Shown: piece by piece, positions 8,325 through 12,009 of the stretch
How positions within the stretch are numbered: the stretch's first letter is position 1
Layout of the letters: the number at the start of each line of letters is the position of its first letter
Assembly: GCA_019693395.1 (NCBI GenBank)
Contig: JAAMXP010001316.1
Span: 1 to 12,009, forward strand
Direction: 5' to 3'
DNA length: 12,009 nucleotides
Source: Ettlia oleoabundans
Lineage: Eukaryota; Chlorophyta; Chlorophyceae; Chlamydomonadales
Program-made: the position numbers and the translations under genes
The notes under the pieces: generated by a model
Seen by the model: the letters and a program-made list of their open reading frames with translations, nothing else
What the model was told of the DNA's origin: nothing
Database searches by the model: none

Positions 8325-8668
8325 AAGGGCAGGGTTTGGCGCCTGCAACGCATGAGAGAAAGGGATGATTGTTTACGTGTTTCTGCTAAACCAGTCATTG
8401 ATCTCCTAGGCAACGTCCGCGAGCAATCGGGAATAACTCAAAGCGCAAAAAGGCGATCTAAATCGGCAAAAGCGGCGGTAGGCGGCGGCGAGCAGCGGCG
8501 GACCTGTGCAGCAGCTCGAGATGGCCAAAGGTGGCCTGCAGTACTTCATCTGGAAGCGAGGTGATCTTGATAGCCTGCTGCTGCTCCGCTCGCTTAGCAC
8601 GGGACGAGCTCCGGGGAACCATGCTCTTGAATTAAGGTTGGTGGTCCCAAGCCACACCACCTGTTCTC

Positions 8669-8744
8669 AAGTGCGGCGGGGGACACAGAGTGACGAAATG
8701 GACATTAAGTGCGGCGGCGGGCACAGAGTGACGAAGTGGACACG
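8669..8744. repeat. Tandem duplication of a 38-bp unit (two copies)
   Basis: Unit 1 (8669-8706) and unit 2 (8707-8744) are directly adjacent and agree at 33 of 38 positions. Each starts AAGTGCGGCGG and contains CACAGAGTGACGAA followed by TGGACA. There is no stem-loop, and with only two units and no spacer it is not a CRISPR. It may be a fragment of a minisatellite or of a repeat found elsewhere in the genome. Confidence 0.85.
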
Positions 8745-9436
8745 GGGTAAATGACTGAATACACTGTATCGTGGGGAGGATGCTGTGACAGCTAGGCGGC
8801 GGCCTGCAGCCCAGCCCAGCATGCCGCCCTCATGCTGGTACCAGTCTTTGGTACAACCTGAACGATTAGACAACCAGCCCCACCTCTGCGTGCAATCGAG
8901 CACCAGAACCATTTGGGTAAATCTGCAGGCACCTGCAGGGATCTAGAGGCTGGCCATTGCTGCTCGGACAGAGAGGTGGGGAGGGTTGGCGGGAAAGCGT
9001 GGTCGCCTTGTTACTAAGGGTCTGTGTGTCAGCCAAATGAGCGAAGGTTTAATAGCGTCTTTATCGAGTGATTGGTGGGCAGGAGCCGGTTCTCTAGGCA
9101 AAGCCTTGATAAGTGCACTTGCCCACAGTGTTTGCAGGCTGCTTCCCCGTGCCGCTCTGCCCAGCAGCGGCTTGGGCCCCGCCTTGAAGTTAAGCATTGC
9201 CATGGATGGCCAAAGATGTCAAGACATTGCCAAAGGCTGCATCACAAAGATGCCCTTTCCATCCAACCCAATGTGCTGATGTATAGGAGCAAGGGCTGCA
9301 TGAGGAAGCCTGCATGGCAGCCGTGGCGCTGGCGCGCTGAGCATGAACGGGCATGACAGCATGGCTTGATCGGGAAATGGCGATCCGCTCACGAGTCGGT
9401 AATTTGCTTTTGAATTGAGCTAACCAAGCCGCGACG

Positions 9437-11771
9437 ATGAGGAGCGGTATCGCGGTCCTTGCCGCTCTTTGGCTGGGGTTTCAGGGGGCGGTGGTGGGAG
9501 GTGTGAGGGTCATCAGCCGTGAACCGCAAACCAGTATCCCGCTGGCTAATGACACTGCGCTCGGCAGCGACGATCTACCCATGGACGAGCCACCGCTGGT
9601 GTGCCGCCGCTGGGTTTGCGTGCATGCTGTCCGCGGCCGCTGGAGGTCTTGCAGTAGCTCCGTCATATGTTACACCCGGCGCCTGCGCTCCGGTTAGGCT
9701 ACCAGTCGCGCGCCCTCATGACACGTGGATGCCGCCCACGGCGCTGCCGCCCCTCTTTCCCCGCTATCGCATCCTGCTGTTGGTTGCAGGCTCGAACAGT
9801 GAAAGGCTTCCAGCCTGAGGGAATACACATCACGCAGTGGACCCACAACAGCATTTTGGTGTCATGGCAGACCGGAAGTAAGCACCCACATGCAGCTGAT
9901 ACTGCTCATCCCACCGCCCGCCGCTGCCTGCCCATTCTCCCGCCAGCCAGCCCAGCCCGCCAGCCCCTAATACGTGCAAGGCTGCCTGCCTTACTTATGC
10001 ACGATTGCAGGGGAAAAGATTGCCAACAACACCGATCCGCCAAAGCCGTACGACCCTTCAAAAGGTACGCATGCAGGATCTTAGGGTTTGCCAAAAAAAA
10101 CTGCCTCTCCCGTGTTGGGCAGCTGTGCTGCTGCAGTCGATTTGGTGTTGGTTCGTTGTTGGTGTGACAGCCAGCAGCTGATAGCTGCTCATCTCATCTG
10201 CATGTCAGTCCAGCTGCTGTTGTCCTCAACGTAACCTCGCCGCTCCCCTGCAGTCGCGCCCTATGTGCGTTACGGCACCCGGCCAGGGAAGTACAGCAAG
10301 AAAGTGAAGGGCAGGGACAGTCTGGTGTACACCTACGTGTACGGCCCAGAAGCTGGAGACACGACCTACCAGTCCCCCATCCTGCACCATGTCCTGCTCA
10401 AAGGACTCAAGCCGGGCAAGAAGTACTACTACACTGTCGGTGAGCCATCCACTTGCAACTACTTGCCAATCTTTTGATAACCGGTGGATGGAGGACGATA
10501 GAAGCTTCTGGGTGAGCTCCCAGTGTACGTACCCGTGCATGCGGCGGCACAATGCATGCTGCAGGGCATGTCGCAACCTGCATACTGCACCCGTTTTGTC
10601 ACTTGTGCATGGGCGGGGGATGTGCCCGCCTTCTGCAGGCAACAGCAAGGATGGGTGGAGCGAGGAGCTGCATTTCAAGACCTTGGAGGATGAGTTCCCT
10701 GTGCGGCTGGGCATCATTGGCGACCTGGGTGCGTTAAAAGCTTGGTGGTGCGCCATTTTTTGATGATGCGGCGCAGCTCCTGAATCGCTCAGGCAGCCTC
10801 CTGGCGCCCCATCGGCATAGCTTCTGCTGCCGCCGCGGCTGCCTTCGCTGCTGGAGCCTGTGCTGCTGCTGCCGCTGCTGCCGCCGCTGCTGCTGCTGCT
10901 GCTGCTTTCGAGTCACGTCCCCATGCAATGTGCGTGGGTGCACCATGCACCTCTTTTTGACACCTAGCGCCAGCAGGTGTTGACTGGCTGGCGCAGTTGG
11001 CATGGTTGCGGTTGTGACTTCCTCATTCCTGTTGACTAGGCTTTCCGCCACATCCCGCATGCAGGCCAGACGCCAAACTCAAGTGACACCCTTCAGCATC
11101 TGAAGAAATGGAAACCAGGTATCGCTGGCTGCCCTGCACAAGTCTGCCTGCTTTGCGGACAGGGGTTGAGCTCTGGTTTGGGTTGCAACAGGCAGCCTAG
11201 GAGACAACACAACAGTGGGCGGCAGTGCAAGGTTGCCATGCCGTGGGCAGCTCCTTAGCCCCGACCTGTGTCAGTTTTAAATATATTCGCCTCTCTGCCT
11301 GTGCTTCATTGGAACCTCAGCTGCTATTCAGAACAGAGCAGCACTACGGCACATGGTTTGAAGCGCTTTTGACCCGCTTGTTGGGCTTGATCCTGATGTA
11401 TGTATGTATGCGTGTGTGTTCAAAATGCAGAGATGGTGGTTATCACTGGGGACTTCTCCTATGCGGACGATATCATGAGCGGTACGTCAAGCTGTACTGC
11501 AGACCTGCAGCGCACGCTGCCCGCGGCGCTGGTACTGGCTGGTACTTCCCACCGCTAACTCATGGGCCTCCAGCCTATAGTCATATACAGCTTGTCGAGA
11601 CACACTGCTGAGCCATCTGCTCTGTATTGCACAGAGAAGCTGGTTGTAATGCTTGACCGCCTGGTGAAGGTCAACGTGGTCTGTTGCTGCCCTGCTGCCG
11701 CATGCATGCTTGCTTGCAGGTGACGCAGGCACAGCGGAAAGCTTCGGCGAGGCTCCATCAAGCGAGCAGCC
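9437..11771 (+). CDS. Purple acid phosphatase, N-terminal part (eight exons seen; continues beyond the right edge)
   Basis: Secreted binuclear-metal phosphatase that would release phosphate from organic esters. Exons: 9437-9598, 9790-9877, 10011-10064, 10254-10439, 10639-10728, 11065-11118, 11431-11481 and 11720-11771 (245 codons plus two bases); junctions keep frame. Residues 1-22 are a signal peptide. Residues 59-183 are the fibronectin-III-like N-terminal domain of plant-type enzymes: GFQPEGIHITQW, ILVSWQTG, YVRYGTRPGKY, HHVLLKGLKPGKKYYYTVG and a WSEELHFKTL strand. IIGDLGQT carries metal motif 1 (D192, DxG); VVITGDFSYADD carries motif 2 (D219 and Y222, the tyrosine that gives the purple colour). 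An acidic, Ser/Gly-rich stretch (about 229-246) follows where plant enzymes soon reach an RWD segment. The GNHE, VxxH and GHxH motifs are off the window. The end of exon 1 is the least certain junction: 9598 (GTGTGC donor) keeps frame, but in-frame donors a few codons later are possible. No good candidate for the next exon is seen before 12009. Confidence 0.9.
10859..10907. repeat. GCT/GCC trinucleotide repeat in phosphatase intron 5
   Basis: A run of GCT units interrupted by GCC units, ending in seven uninterrupted GCT units, within the 336-base intron 10729-11064. Less regular GCT/GCC units precede it from about 10825. It is intronic, so the poly-Gln/poly-Ala-like frames it creates (for example on the minus strand) are not genes. 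Confidence 0.85.
11396..11420. repeat. Short TATG/TG simple repeat in phosphatase intron 6
   Basis: ATGTATGTATGTATGCGTGTG and adjoining bases form a short TATG then TG repeat ending ten bases before the exon 7 acceptor. It occupies the position of the usual polypyrimidine tract, which is therefore purine-interrupted here, yet the CAAAATGCAG acceptor is supported by the frame and by the GDxxY motif in exon 7. Confidence 0.6.
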
Positions 11772-12009
11772 GTGAGTGCCGCATTTCAATGCTAAGAGTC
11801 TGTCATATCATGTAGTAATGGCTCCTACGTTTTTTTCCCTGGCAATAGGTCACACACCTCGGCACACGTTTGCTGTCGCTCTTTGCTGTCGCTGAGCCTT
11901 GTTGGCCCAGCCGGTGCAGCCCTGTCCATATACCTTGCTGGTTCCCTAACCCCCACATGCATACAGTCTCTGACTCGCCCTTGTGGTCGCTTTGACCCTT
12001 GCGTGCGCC

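Larger units (their letters stand above)
7652..9436. other. Intergenic region between cupin gene 2 and the phosphatase gene
   Basis: About 1.8 kb without a convincing gene. It begins with the probable 3' untranslated region of cupin 2 (to about 8090) and contains an NN ambiguity, a CACACG microsatellite and a 38-bp tandem repeat, listed separately. Frames of up to about 97 codons at 8506-8754 and 8943-9279 overlap one another on opposite strands and show no recognisable motif. CTGCAGGCACCTGCAG at 8924-8939 is a short near-palindrome. No TATA box was found upstream of the phosphatase start. Confidence 0.6.

Noticed and set aside
8116..8564. Frames encoding His-Ala, Arg-Thr, Val-Cys or Val-Arg repeats
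   Set aside because: They are read-through products of the CACACG microsatellite and occur in several frames on both strands.
8209..8744. Possible CRISPR array
   Set aside because: The hexamer array has no spacers and the 38-bp unit occurs only twice with no spacer between; the surrounding genes are eukaryotic.
10734..11060. Minus-strand frame with poly-Gln runs
   Set aside because: It lies wholly inside phosphatase intron 5 and is produced by the GCT repeat.
11772..12009. A ninth phosphatase exon starting after the AATAG acceptor near 11849 or the ATACAG acceptor near 11966
   Set aside because: The first gives an open frame with no phosphatase-like residues, and the second meets a stop after one codon in the required phase. 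The stretch is more likely all intron.

Overview
The window looks like nuclear DNA of a eukaryotic green alga. Genes are split into many short exons (about 50-190 bases) by introns of about 130-360 bases with GT donors and pyrimidine-rich ...GCAG acceptors. Coding exons are GC-rich, and (CACACG)n and (GCT)n microsatellites are present. The gene content (germin-type cupins, a plant/algal purple acid phosphatase, a microsomal P450) and the likely TGTAA polyadenylation signals fit a chlorophyte, possibly of the Chlorella/Coccomyxa type. That placement is inference; nothing in the window names the species.

Layout: (1) 171-756, minus strand: the first two exons of a cytochrome P450 that runs off the left edge. 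(2) 757-1369: a divergent promoter region. (3) 1370-3606, plus strand: a complete seven-exon gene for a 197-residue secreted germin-like cupin. (4) 3607-5330: intergenic DNA with no convincing gene, apart from one weak minus-strand open frame at 4480-4800. (5) 5331-7651, plus strand: a second seven-exon cupin of 199 residues, a tandem paralogue whose six introns match the first gene in position and phase. (6) 7652-9436: intergenic DNA with an NN ambiguity, a hexanucleotide microsatellite and a 38-bp tandem repeat. (7) 9437-11771, plus strand: the first eight exons of a purple acid phosphatase, which continues past the right edge.

The gene models come from manual splicing. Every cupin exon junction keeps the reading frame, and the two cupins have identical lengths in exons 1-6 (82, 125, 73, 102, 101 and 91 bases). 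This is strong internal confirmation. Both cupins carry a signal peptide, the intact His-x-His-x3-Glu and His metal-ligand set of germins, a conserved N-glycosylation sequon and four conserved mature cysteines, so they probably act outside the cell or in the secretory pathway. The phosphatase also has a signal peptide and the usual N-terminal fibronectin-like domain, followed by the first two metallophosphatase motifs. The three gene types need not form one pathway. The most distinctive feature is the cupin tandem pair, in which the metal-binding exons 3 and 5 are almost unchanged between copies while the other exons and the introns have drifted. I found no CRISPR array, transposase, rRNA or tRNA.
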